Source: Euonymus europaeus (lineage: Eukaryota > Streptophyta > Magnoliopsida > Celastrales > Celastraceae). Taken from it: a stretch of DNA of 64,000 nucleotides. The notes beneath the pieces were generated by a model. That model was not told where the DNA came from. It did no database searches and saw nothing but the letters and a program-made list of their open reading frames with translations. How positions within the stretch are numbered: the first letter of the stretch is position 1; each line of letters opens with the position of its first letter. Positions 43,806 through 56,890 of this stretch are shown here, one piece after another. The DNA lies in NCBI GenBank assembly GCA_963580455.1, contig OY756966.1, positions 10,684,501 through 10,748,500 of the forward strand. Reading direction: 5' to 3'. The position numbers and the translations under genes were made by a program.

Positions 43806-44556
43806 TTATGAATTGAATAGCACACATAATTTCCTTCTCAAAGTGCAAAATCTGTCTTTAGGCAGGGCCATGATCAAGATATCAGCTAACTGAACCTCAA
43901 TAGCACAATACACCAGCTCGACTTCACCAGCCTCCACAAATTGTCTAACTTGATGATATTTTATCTTAATATGCTTGGTCAAACCATGATCAATAGGATT
44001 CTTGGAAATTGCTATGGTAGACTTACTGTCACACAACGTTTAAGTTTATCCTAACTACTCAAAGCCAATATCTTGCATAATCTTTCTTATACAAATTGCC
44101 TGAGATGCTATCTTGGAGTGAGCCACATATTCAGACCCTACAGATGACACATCCACACTCTTATACTTCTTTGAACCCCAAGTACACATGCCACTACCAA
44201 GAAAAAACACATCCAGAGGTGCTTCTCATATCATCCAGAGACCCTGCCCACTCATTGTCACTATAGCCAAACAACTTCGATCTCCTTTCTAGACTCATAC
44301 ATAATGCCAAAATCTATATTACCTTGAAATACCTCAAAATACATTAGGCTACACCCATATGAAGTTGACTTGGATTGTCCATAAAGCTAGATAATACGCT
44401 TATAGAAAACATTATATCAGGTCTTGAGTTTGCTAGATACAACAAGCTCCCAATTAATCTTCTATACATCCTAGCATTTACTTTTTCTAATCTATCTTCG
44501 TTGATTAGTTTCTCATTCATCATCAAAGGAACTGACACAGGATTGCATTCAACCAT
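43806..44556 (-). pseudogene. Ty1-Copia RT end and RNase H, relic
   Basis: On the minus strand: PVSVPLMMNEKL, RMYRRLIGSLLYLANSRPDIMFSISVLSSFM (44556-44344) is the end of Copia RT and the start of RNase H. A degraded stretch follows, then CDSKSTIAISKNPIDHGLTKHIKIKYHQVRQ (44036-43806), the RNase H end. Gag, protease, integrase and most of RT are missing. A different Copia group from the SIRE element. Confidence 0.78.
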
Positions 44557-44599
44557 GTTGAATTTTTTCAGTTTGTTCCACTTCCAGACTTAGAAAATA

Positions 44600-47470
44600 C
44601 ATGAGGATATAATTTGCCTTAACTAAAAAATTAGGCCTGTGAAAATCCAAAGTTGATGCATGTTAATTCAAGAATACAATGATAAGGATGAACTCTTTGG
44701 GAAGCAAGATTTTTGTTGAACAAATTATGAGATCTAATTTTTGTATGTCATACCTAAAAGAGCTTTTACTCTAACGGGGCCCTCTCTTATTCTTTAGTTT
44801 AGTGTCTGGATTGATTATTTCGGTATTCTCTTGGTGCAACTGAATTATTTTTTCCTTTTGGTTAGTTTGTCTCATCATTTTAGGCAGAATCTCAATTTAT
44901 TCCCCAATTTCGCAATCTGATTCAACATTCTTTAACTCATAAAGCTCTCTACACACTCTCTATATTCTAATAAGCAGAGGACCTCTCTCATTTGTACTCT
45001 CATGCTCTTTCTTCTTCTTTTTCCTTAATCACTGGTTATTTTCTTCAAAACTTGTACTTGTCTGTTCATTGAAACTTCCTTTGCCCCTTTTTTATGATTG
45101 AGATTATCTTTGTTCTGATAATACCTACTTTGATCATAAGTTTTTCGTTCAAAACTTTTTCTAACTTAGGATACCATTACCCATCAATTTTTTTTATCAA
45201 AAGTAATGTCATAATGCACTCATCACATTTCCTGTCACAACTTCATCAATGATAAATTGAATAGTACGGCTATGCATGCCAATAACATAAATAAAGTGGA
45301 AACCTTTTGGAATGAGAGTTGAGATATGAAAATGGGGATACAAGTAGCAAAATCGAAGAAATTAACAATCTGATGATATTTTAATCAAAAATGATGGGTG
45401 GTGAGAAAAAAATTCATTTTTGAAATATATACAAGTATGTAGAGTGGTTGAAGAAAGGAAAGGCAAACTGAACATTTTCAAGACGAAATATGTGATAGGT
45501 CAAAGATTACACCAAAACTATCACAGTTTTGATGTGCACCTAATTAACAATGTTCAATTCTATGAGGGAGTCTCTAAACCATCTATACCAGTCAACGAAT
45601 TTCTTCTTCTGTCAATGGACTGAAACCTTTCTAGAATAAAATATGTGATAACGTTGAGTTCGCACCAAAAGCTGCCCTAGTTTTGGTGCGTGTCCAATTG
45701 ATCATATCTAACTCGCCTAAGATTATCCCTGAACTTTCTACATCTGCCAACAAACTTCTCCCCATGCCAACAGAATGCAACCCTTCCCAACTAGAATATG
45801 TGATAACATAAGGGACACACCATAAAATATCATAGTTTTAATGCGTATCCAATTTAGTGTCATTAAATCTGAACACTATAAAGTCGATTTTGTAGTTCCA
45901 TCCCTATCAATATAAGATAAATTAATAGCCAGTTCTGACACCTATCGCCATTTCAATGGACTCATATATCAACTATCCTTCTTCCAACAATTTGAAATCT
46001 GAACTTAAAGTATAAATTGAATATTATATTTTACTTATTTATTTATTATTATTATTATTTTTGCCTAGAGCATCTTTCGGGTTTTCACTCTAATGGAATT
46101 TTTTGATTTCCCTAACTTAGCCTTGAGCGCTTATGAGGGTTTTCACTCCAACTAGATATAATATTTGTGAGTGTTTTTACTCCAATGTGATTTTTCCCCC
46201 TCCTTAACTTTTACCTTGAGTGTCCCTTTAGATTTTTCTTCTAACTAGATTTGATTATTATTATTATTATTATTTTATTTTTAAAACCTTTCCCCAAGGG
46301 ACTATTTCTCATAAACGTATTTAATTGACTCCATTCTCAATTAAGTCATCTCTATATTTATGGCAGTATCCCATATTTATTTTCCATGTCGAAGTTTGAT
46401 TTTATATTGTTAATGGGTACACCACAATTCAGCTCATTGGATTCATTTTTTTTATCACCAATTCAATCTTGTTAAATGATGCGTCTGAGATTTAAAATTT
46501 TGGAAGTGATAAAAGATAATGGTGAATGAATGCAAAAATTTTGAACAATGACTTTTATCTTGTAAGAGATATGATGGTGATGTCAGAACATGCAAATGTC
46601 GTACTATAAATATTTATCAAGTCAAAGTAATGACATGCTCACTACGAAAACCTAATAAGTGGTCATGAATTGGGTCATAAATGGTGCTGCACTTGGAAAT
46701 GACTCCTGGAGGCAATCAGCAGAGACTGGAAATTTCCGAACTGGTCTAGTTACTAAACTCAAAATCTGAGGGCGAGAAATGTATTAGCAACAAAGTTTTG
46801 GCTCTCTTCCACAATAGTAACATGAAATTCCCTAAATCGCTCACAATTTTCCAAACTTCATCATAGCATGATCCATTCCAACTTGATTACCATGAAGGTT
46901 AAAAGTCAATTTCCTTGAAATTGCCCGAGTATTGGGTCGATTGGCAATTTTCTTATTTAATCTATGCATGATTATGAATTTTTTAGTACCCTTATTTCAG
47001 CTATAGGTGATTAGTGATGAAAATGTTATTATTATCAATTTCAAAGCCACGAATTATTTTTTATTGTAGTAGTCATGATATTTTTATTTCACCTCCTCGA
47101 TTTTCACCTCTGTGTTAGTATTCAGTACTATTAATTGTTTATGTTTAGATGCATATACCATGCCCGATTGTATTTTCAAAAGGAAAGAAAATTGAAAACC
47201 TAGTGTACACATCTTACTCCCATTCCTACTTAATTTTTGAGATTCTTGAAAACCTAGAGTCATAATTTTATTATTCAATCTATGCATAATTATGAATTTA
47301 TGTGTCTCATATAAACAAGAGAACTATATTACATGTGAGGCAATGAATATCACAAATATACATGGTATAACCTAAGTAATACAAGCAAGATAATGCATGA
47401 AATGTATATAAGTATATGTGAGTGATTAAATGAGTATATACATGGGTCTAACTTTAACTAATGTATTCAA
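44600..47470. other. A/T-rich intergenic sequence with simple repeats
   Basis: No gene recognised. It holds a diverged tandem repeat (45480-45880), (TTA)n tracts near 46040-46065 and 46255-46285, and a loosely repeated phrase TTTTCACTCTAATGG/TTTTTACTCCAATG near 46080-46190. Confidence 0.45.
45480..45880. repeat. Diverged ~165-bp tandem repeat, about 2.5 copies
   Basis: Each copy has AATATGTGATA, then CACCAAAA..T..C....AGTTTTGGTGCGTGTCCAATT, then a CTAAACC/CTGAACTTTC phrase, and starts near 45485, 45640 and 45795. Copies are strongly diverged, so it is old. Confidence 0.6.
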
Positions 47471-47750
47471 GATAAATACGTGAAACCTATATGTACAAAA
47501 CAAAATAATATATGTACAAATAAAACAAAACCACATATGTACAAACAAAACCAACTCACGTATGTACAAAAAAACAGAACCATATATATACAGTAAAGTA
47601 AAACATCATATATACAAACAAGGTAAAATCACGTATGTACAAGCAGAATAACATATGTATATATACAATAAAGCAAAACATCATATATTCAAACAAGGTA
47701 GAATCATATATGTACAAATAGAACAACATATGTACAACAAAGCACAATAA
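47470..47750. repeat. Minisatellite of ACATATGTACAAA units
   Basis: Short units such as CACATATGTACAAACAAAACC recur about every 20-30 bases. A higher-order unit of about 70-75 bp (CAGTAAAGTAAAACATCATATATAC at 47591, CAATAAAGCAAAACATCATATATTC at about 47666) is visible. Confidence 0.75.
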
Positions 47751-48226
47751 CAATATGTAGCACACAATAAGGTTAGAAGTAGTTTCATATCTCCTATAAC
47801 TCTATGGTCATTGGTTATGGACAATCTAGGCTCCCGACTTATTCCCCGCCAGTGTCCGTTGTCGGAATAGCCTGGATCCCCCTTAATAGAGGAGTAGGTC
47901 GAGTGAGGATTTTTCGCGAGTCTGCACAAAGATTGGAATCCCTCGAAGGTCTCATTTACTTCATCATCTCCTAAGGGTATTGAGCCCTAGTTGTTGGACT
48001 CATGAAAAGGTATAGTGCACAATGTGTGAGGACAATAATATAAAAAGCTCACAAAACATATCAACAATACGACATTTTTAAAAAACAATAATAATAAGAA
48101 CATATCAATCAAACTTTAGAGAAATAAAACACCAAATATATTTAATTCAAAAACAATAAAATCAAATAATGGGATAAGAAAAATTAAATTTAGAAGGCCC
48201 AACTCACTAGTTTTTTTATTAAAGGA

Positions 48227-48258
<32 letters not shown>

Positions 48259-49655
48259 ACTAGTTGTGCCCAGTGAAGTCGCCAGTTGTCGCAACTGGTT
48301 TTGCGAAAGAAAATTTAACGATAAAGAAAATTAATAAAAGAAGGTGCCACCAGTTGAATAGGTGCAATTGGTCACCATAAAATATTTTTGGTCTGCGAAA
48401 ATTTAGAAAAATAGGTAAGTGAGTTTGTTACGTATGGAGAAGGTGTACGGCACCCCACAATGTCTGTTTTTAAAACAGTTGTCAATTTAACTTTTATTAT
48501 CTCATTAAATGATTTAAGAAAATTAATTATTACAAAAAATACATATATAAGGTAAAATAATTATAGAAAATATAAAAATTATATCGAGAGTTTAATATTG
48601 AGGTTCATGATACTCTTCCATCCAATGGTCAAGTGTCCATGAAACACTCTCACCTCAAGAATTTGTTTGAGGGTGCATCTAATGCATTCCCCAAATCAAT
48701 TTTATCATCGGTTAAGACTTTCGATAGAATTTTTATACACAAATAAAATATACAATATGAATTTTTCTTAAAAATAAAAAATAAAAATAAAAATAAAAAT
48801 AAAATGTTCGGAACCGAGTTTTTGTAGACTAAACGATATTGAAATTATTGTTAATCCTTAATTAAACATATTAACAATTTAAATCATACAATTTACACAT
48901 AGAATCACGTAACATGGGAAAAGCACATTCGAAATAAAAACACATCATCAACAAATAGCAAATAAAAATCACACATGGAAAGGACTCGGTTCCCATTTTT
49001 ATTTAGGTAATTTATCATTTCAACCATACTATTAAATTAATATGATTGAAAAATATGACTTATTGCCGAAAGAGAACTACCATCAAAGACTCCATATTCG
49101 ATTTCATGAAACCCTTTCCATCCAATGGTTAGGATTCCATAAAAATCATTCTCCTCAAAAATCCTTTCGGGAGAGCATCCAATGCTTCCTAATTTGTTCC
49201 GTCATTGAATAAGCCATCAACATAATAATCAGGGTCTTTGGGAGCAAGCACAACACACCAAACTAATCCAATGAAAATGAAAAAACTAGAGATCCATCCA
49301 TCTTACAATACAGAACTCTAAGGATATAATCCAACATAATAATCCACCAAAATCACATAGAATTCTTTCATGAAATCCCTCTGAACACATACATAACGGT
49401 TTTAAATCTTCCCACAATTTTCTTTCTAACAGAGCATCTCAACTACATACAGTATGCATATTCATATTATTATATCTTCAAGTACATATTACACACACAT
49501 ATATATCATAACTGATCATATACACACAACATCCATACTCACTAATATATATATTTATAAATATATATAATATCATATATGCATAGCACCATAGGCATAT
49601 ATATCATATAAGCATATACAAGTACATGTAGTTTAGAATAAAGAAACAGCAGGTA
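47750..49655. other. Unassigned A/T-rich sequence left of element 2
   Basis: No gene seen. Holds (AT)n at about 48225-48252, a perfect hairpin CCAGTTG-TCG-CAACTGG (48282-48298), an (AAAAT)n tract near 48770-48800, and a diverged duplicated phrase around CCATCCAATGGT (near 48620 and 49110). It may include the LTR of Tat element 4 interrupted by element 2, but I could not define an LTR end. Confidence 0.4.
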
Positions 49656-51930
49656 TGTAACGCCCCAATTTCGGGAACGTTACGTGGTGCGCACCGTCCT
49701 AGGTTATCAATGTGATTCACAACACGAGGATTTAACTCCAGTTCGTCTAACTAAGTTAAATCTTCCAACAAAAATCCGGCAACATTTCCCCGTAATTCGG
49801 GTAATGCCCACCTGATTAAACGCAGCATAACATCATATAATCACATCCCAACCTAGCAAGGCCTCTGGCCATCTAACAACAGACAAATTCACAACCTATG
49901 GCCTCAGGCCTTCTAACAGCATGCAAATTCACAACCTATGGCCTCAGGCCATCTAGCAGCATGCACAAACTAAAATCATGATTCATACATCACAATGATT
50001 CCACACAACCAATAAACAGGACTAAATGTCCACACCCGGTTCAGAAGTCCCACATCAATGGAATAACCTTCTAACCGTCCATAATCCACACCTTACGGTG
50101 TCACGCAGTCAATATATCACACATGGAATCATTTCATACAAATATTTCAACAAAAGGTTTAAGACTCTAATCCCAAACCTACACCCTCTCCAAGAGCCAT
50201 CCATGCCACAACGTCGTCTCTACTGATCCGCACCTCTGGCACTAGTACCTGTCTCACCTGTAGGGAGGGAGAAATATAAAGGGTGAGCTAGAAGCTCAGT
50301 AGGGGTAAAGAGTAAAACAAGCAACATGGCGGTTATTAAAGATAAGATAATGCATCAATATGTTCTCCTCTATGCACATGTCACATAACACAACCAATAG
50401 TCCGGGTATTCCCTTCGGGGTAAAACACATTCATCAATCCACTAGTCTTCAACTATGGATTAACCAAACCTCAAAGGCACTACATGGTTCCCAACCATCA
50501 TGAATGAGAGCGCAATCATCATTCACATTACACCCGCGAAGGTTCTACCCAGTTGTGTGAACCCCGTCACACCCACACCTTAAGTGTGTTGCCTCACATG
50601 CAGTCATATGATCCGTGCCCATGCCTTGACACACAACCATCCTCCCATGTGACTTTCAAGTAACCTATGGTATCCCGAGTCCATACCCGAGCATCCCGTG
50701 CAAACTCTAATGCATTCATGCTCGTGCCATGCCAAATATACATATATATCAACCTATATATATATACAACTACTGATGATGCATGACAAGATTCAAAGCA
50801 TGCTCAATGGATGATTGAACATGTAATTGGGCAATGCAATCTACATTTAGAGAATATATAAATAAACCTTAGGTTCGTTCTTCCTTAGGCACTATAAGGC
50901 AAGAACACAAACAAAGAGACCAATGAGAATTCAAACCGAATTTTTGAATCAATGAACGATATCGAAGTAAGAAAGGGTCAAGAAATCCCCTACCTCAAGT
51001 TGAGCACAACACACAATTCCAAATTCCAGGAATTAGGGTTTAAATCCCCCTTTCACCAACCTAACCATATTTCATCATTCCAGTCCATATATACATGTTA
51101 ATAACACACATTTATCTTAACAATAACAATTACAACATGAAATAATTCCATAAATCAAAGGAACTTACCTTCTCTCTCTAGGATTTTCCCCAAAATCCTT
51201 CAACTCCTCCAAATTCGAACCCTAGCCTAAACCCATGATTTAAACTAGTAAAACATCAGCAAATATCCTCATAATCAACATATCTAAAGCCTATTTTCCA
51301 TTTCTTAAAGAATCAAAGTAGATCTAAGAAAAAATCTAAAATTCCAAAACTAGAAACTTACCTTGAATCTTTGAAAACTCCTTGGAAATCTTGTTAGCAA
51401 CACCCAAACATCCACAATCTAAGCTTTGATCTTCGAAAATCACTCTCTCTCTCTAAGTTTCTCTCTCTTTCTCTCTCCTCTCGGCCAACTCTGGAAAAAT
51501 GGGTTTATGGTGTTAAAAATCGTGTTTTAAAACACTGGAATCGCGACCACTGTACAGGGGGGATCGATCCCCAAAACACTCTGCCCCTTTTTTCCATCAC
51601 CAACGATTCAGGGGGATCGATCCCCCAATATGGTGATCGATCCCCAAAACACTCTGGCCCTTTTTCTTTTCCTTTACCATTACTTCTGGTTGATCGATTC
51701 TCCCATGTTGGCGATCGATCCCCCAAAGTACTGTCTCGGTGTTATCTTCCAAATTCGCATCCGACACACATCCGACTTGGTCTAAGCCTCGATTTGAAAT
51801 ATTATGCGATTGAAATGGTCAAAACAAAAGTCTTCGTGACCCCGTAACCTCCCCAACTCATTTCCCAATAATTTAACGCCCATAAATTAATCGAAACTTA
51901 AAACAAAAAATTTTGGGTTGGGGTTTCACA
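49656..51930 (-). repeat. 3' LTR of Gypsy element 2
   Basis: 2,275 bp; read on the minus strand it starts TGTGAAACCCC (51930) and ends GGGGCGTTACA (49656). Contains three GGCCTC(A/T)GGCC dyads at 40-bp steps (49860, 49900, 49940) and five GATCGATC dyads at about 51550-51725. It is shorter than the 5' LTR by 21 bp in the dyad array and 5 bp near the end. Confidence 0.95.
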
Positions 51931-54900
51931 TCCCTTCCCCCTTATATAAATTTCGTCCTCGAAATTTAGTGAGTGTACCTGAAATCTTGAACAAACTCGG
52001 GTACTTCTCTCTCATCCGTGACTCCAATTCCCAAGTTGCTTCTTCAGCCCCATGATACATCCACATAACTTTCACTAGGGGAATCACACTCAACCGCGTG
52101 ACCTTGTCCTGACGGTCCAAGATCTTCACCGGTTGAATAGTGTAGCTCCCATCTTCCTCAACTTCAAGTGTCGTCCAGTCTAACACATGCGACAGATCTG
52201 GCTCATACCTCCGAAGCATTGAGACGTGGAATACATTGTGAACTTTTGCTAGCTTTGGTGGTAATTCCAACCGATAAGCCACAGGTCCCACCGTTTCCAA
52301 AATCTCAAATGGTCCCACAAACCTCGGTGATAACTTCCCGTGCTTGCTATATCTCTGAATACCTATCCTTGGACTAACTTTCAAAAATAGCTTGTCACCC
52401 ACCGCAAATTCTAGTGGTCTCCTCCTCTTGTCTGCATAAGACTTCTGTCGACTCTGGGCGGTGAGTAACCGCCTCTTGATCTCCTCAACTCGCTCCCTAG
52501 CTTCCTTGACCATATCCGGTCCTGAAACTACTTTCTCACCGACTTCAGCCCAACACAATGGTGACCTGCAAGGTCTTCCGTATAATGCCTCGAAAGGAGC
52601 CATACCGATACTACTTTGGAATGAGTTGTTGTACACAAACTCAGCCAAGTATATGTACCGATCCTAACTCTTTTCGAAGTCCACAACACATGCCCTAAGC
52701 ATATCCTCCAAAATCTGTATAGTTCTCTCGCTCTGGCCATCACTCTGAGGATGGTAAGCCGTACTGAAATCTAGCTTCGTCCCCAAAGCCTCTTGCAAAC
52801 TGTTCCAAAATCTACCTGTGAACCGTGGATCCCGGTCTGACACGATAGATAATGGAACTCCATGCAGTTTCACAATTTCCCTCACATAGTAATTGCTCAA
52901 GGATTCCAACGAATCCGTCTTGTTCATTGGTAGAAAATGTGCCGACTTAGTCAATCGATCCACAATCACCCACACTGTGTCATATCCTTTCTGAGTCATT
53001 GGAAGTCCCGTCACAAAATCCATAGTAATCCTCTCCCACTTCCATTGCGCTACCAGTAGTGGTTGGAGCAACCCCCCTGGTTTCTGATGTTCACCCTTCA
53101 CCTGTTGGCAAGTCAGACACTTTGCCACATACCTAGCCACATCGGCCTTCATCCCCTTCCACCAGAAACTTCGTTTCAAGTCTTGGTACATTTTTGTACC
53201 CCCCGGATGCATGGCAAACCCTGAATGGTGTGCCTCCTTCAATATCTCTTGTTGTAACTCTTCATCATTGGGAACTACCAATCTCCCCACATATCTCACT
53301 CCTCCATCGTTTCCACGGACCCATCCGGAACTCTCATCCAGTACATCAAATGTCGAATCACCATTCTGAGCATCCATAACCTTCTGGACCATCTGCGGTC
53401 TCGAGGTCATGCTACTCAAGAATACTCTTTCTCCTTCACCCCTCAAATCCAAACCGAACTGGTTGATTGTTTCCACAATCCCGCATTCATGTAAGCACAA
53501 ATTAGCCACCCTAAGTTTCTGACTCAACGCATCCGCCACTACATTTGCTTTACCGGGATGGTATTGTAAATTGAAGTCAAAGTCCTCCAAGTACTCCATC
53601 CACCTTCTTTGCCGCAAGTTCAATTCCTTCTGGGTGAACAGATACTTGAGGCTTTTGTGATCTGAGAACACCTCAAACCGTTCTCCGTAGAGATAATATC
53701 GCCATTGCTTCAAAGCAAACACAACCGCTGCAAGTTCCAGATCATGAACTGGATAATTCCTCTCGTGTGTCTTCAACAGTCTAGAGCCGTACTCCACAAC
53801 GCTCCCACGTTGCATTAGCACACATCCCAGTCCTACTCCAGATGCATCGCAATACACCTGGTAGCCTACATCTCTCTCCGGCACTACTAACACTGGAGGT
53901 GTTGTCAACCTCTTCTTCAACTCTTCTAATGCCTTCTCACACTCGTTTGTCCACACAAATGGTGTACCTTTCTTGGTTAGCTGCGTCATGGGTGCAGCCA
54001 CTCTAGAAAAGTCCAGAATGAACCTCCGATAGTAGCCTGCCAACCCTAGAAAACTTCGAATTTCTGTTACATTCTTTGGCCTCACCCAATTCAGAACTGA
54101 CTCAACTTTGGAGTAATCAACTGCAATACCCTCTTGAGTAATTACATGGCCTAAGAATTTCACCTCCGTAGCCCAAAACTCACATTTGCTCAATTTGGCA
54201 TACAACTGATTCTCCCTTAGCGTCTGCAGAACCACTCTCAAGTGTTCCTCATGATCTTCCTTCGTATGAGAATAAATCAATATATCATCGATAAATACTA
54301 CAACAAACTTGTCCAAAAATGGTCTAAGAACCCTTTGCATTAGGTCCATGAACACCGCCGGGGCATTTGTCAACCCAAACGGCATCACAAGGAACTCATA
54401 ATGCCCATAACGAGTTCTAAACGCCGTCTTCTGGATATCCTCATCCTTTATCCTCAGCTGATGATAACCCGACCTCAAATCAATCTTAGAGAAATGCCTA
54501 GCACCTTTCAATTGGTCAAACAAATCATTAATTCTTGGCAAAGGATACTTGTTCTTTACCGTAACCTTATTCAGCTGTCGATAGTCGATACACATCCGCA
54601 ATGACCTATCTTTCTTTTTCACAAATAGTACCGGTGCTCCCCACGGGGACACACTCGGCCTTATGAATCCCAAGTCTTGCAACTCTTCCAGCTGCGTCAT
54701 CAACTCCTTCAACTCTGCCGGAGCCATCCGATACGGAGGAATTGAAATTGGCTTCACGTTCGGATGCAACTCTATGGCAAAGTCAATTTCTCTTCTTGGA
54801 GGTAATCCCGGTAATTCCTCCGGAAACACATCCATAAATTCATCCACTACTCTCATCGGTGTAGAAAAATCGCCCTTAGGTGCCGAAGTCACCAAACTCG

Positions 54901-56719
54901 CCATTCCACAATCTTGGTATGAAGGATTTTCCAAGAAATGTGAACAAGGAATACCCTTTGATCCCTTTAACTGTATCACTCCACCCTCGGGTACCCTGAG
55001 TGTGATTTTTCTCTCCCAAAAATCCAACAACCCATGGTACTTTGTCAACCAATCAACTCCAAGGATCACATCGAACTCCTTGAAGTTCATCACATAGAAG
55101 TCGGCCTTTAAGACCACTTCTCCAAACCGACACTCACAACCAAAGGCTATCCCCTCCAACGGAGTGAAATACCCCATCGGCGAAGTCACCGTGAACATGC
55201 GCCTTATTGGCGAAACCTCTAACCCAAGTGAACGTGCAAAGGCACTAGTGATGAATGATGCTGTGGCCCTAGAATCAAACAACACTCTGGCCAAACAATT
55301 CGAAACAAGAAAAGTACCTCCAATGAATTTCGGATGCTCTGGTGCCTCTTGATGCCCCATAGCAAACATCCTTGTCTGAGTAATAGCTGTCTGCGGCTGC
55401 AGAGTCTGCTGCTGCTGCTGCCTAGAGCCACCGCGCCCCCTCCCCCCTGATGGAACAGTAGATGGGAGAGATGGAACCGATGCTGGAGCTGGCAATCCAG
55501 GCGCCGTAGACTGCTGTGCTTCCTTACTACTCTGTCGACACTCACTTTTCTTGTGGCCAATCTTGCCACACCCAAAGCACTTGATCCCAGTAGATCTGCA
55601 CTGATTCTGCTTGTGCCCCTCTTTCCCACACTTGAAACAAGTCATCTTGCCCTCTTGTGCCCTAGGACCCTTGCCCTGATCCCCTTTTTGTGAGTAGGAA
55701 TCGGTCCTCTGACGCTTGTTACTACTTCCGCCACCACCACTATTACCCCCGAAAGTTAGTACACTCCGCTGAGCTTCTTCCTTCTCACTTTGCTCAAACT
55801 CTAATGCCATCTCCACCGTCTCGGCATACCTCTTCACCCTAGTAGCCAGCACCATCCGACCAAGGCTCGGAAGTAGCCCACTACGATATCTCATAGCCTT
55901 ACTCTCATCGGTCGGGGCAAACTGCTTCCCAAACCGATAGAGCATCTCAAACTGTTTGGTGTACTGTGCCACCGTCATCTCCCATGTCTGTATCAGCTCT
56001 AGGAACTTCTTGGCCCTCTCCGTCTGAAAAGACCTCGGAACAAACTTTTGCATGAACAAGTCTTCAAATGATGCCCATGAGAGGTCATTCTTCCTCTCAT
56101 CAAGTGCACTCCACCACTCATGTGCTGACCCACTCAGATAGAAGTAGATCAGCCTGACCCTTCTACTGTCGGGTATCTCCAACGTATCTAATCTAGCACT
56201 CATTTGCTTCAGCCATTCTTCAGCTTCTGTCCCCTCTCCATCTCCAGAGAACGTAGGAGGAGTAGTTCTCCTCAACTGATCAACCTCATAGATACCTCTA
56301 CTCGGCCTCGGATATGCCTCCACCTCAGCACCCGCTCCTACTGTAGGAGGAGGTGTAGGTGTAAGCTCCTCTGTGTGAACCTCTGCAGCTCTAACCACTT
56401 GTGACTGAACCACTTGAACCAGGTTCATCACAATTCCCGTGAGTTCTTGTAAAGTCATCGGTGGTACCGCTGCGGTATTACCGGCAGTCACTGTAACTCT
56501 CTCAGTCCCTACTACCTATCCCAGTGGAACCTCTGGGGTCCTCTCTCTAGCCTCCTCAGGTACAGATTCCTGAGTACTCGCTGCACGCCTAGGAGCACGC
56601 ATCGCACCAACACTACGTCCCCTACCCCGGCCTCTACGGGTAGTAGCACGCCCACCCCCACCCCTAGGTGTCTCATTGGTAGGCGTAGACCTCACAGTCC
56701 TACGAGTATTCATCTGCAT
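51926..56719 (-). pseudogene. Gag-pol polyprotein of Gypsy element 2 (two stops)
   Basis: A single unshifted frame from the ATG at 56719 to the TGA at 51926-51928, broken only by TAG at 56516-56518 (after 67 gag codons) and TAG at 52664-52666 in integrase (a Trp site, WDRY in element 1). The middle 1,275 codons are open. Order: gag with two intact CCHC knuckles ([28 protein letters not shown]), protease with DSRAT, RT FIDD (near 54285-54297), RNase H, integrase (HHCC; MDF, SDRD, SERT), chromodomain-like tail. The final TGA lies at bases 3-5 of the 3' LTR. Nearly functional in form but not in frame. Confidence 0.93.
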
Positions 56720-56875
56720 GGCACACAGATAATACTATCAACAAATAGCTCAATTGAGGATTTGCAAGGGAAAAAGAAAAATACCGGATCAGTAGAGCTC
56801 GTGGCATGGCTTGGAGACAACACTAACATACCCCCTCACATCCTAGACCCATACCTAGGTCTTTAATCAAACCTC

Positions 56876-56887
56876 GCTCCGATACCA
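56876..56887 (-). other. Primer-binding site of Gypsy element 2
   Basis: On the minus strand the sequence is TGGTATCGGAGC, three bases inside the 5' LTR end at 56891 and identical to the site in element 1. Confidence 0.82.
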
Positions 56888-56890
56888 AAT

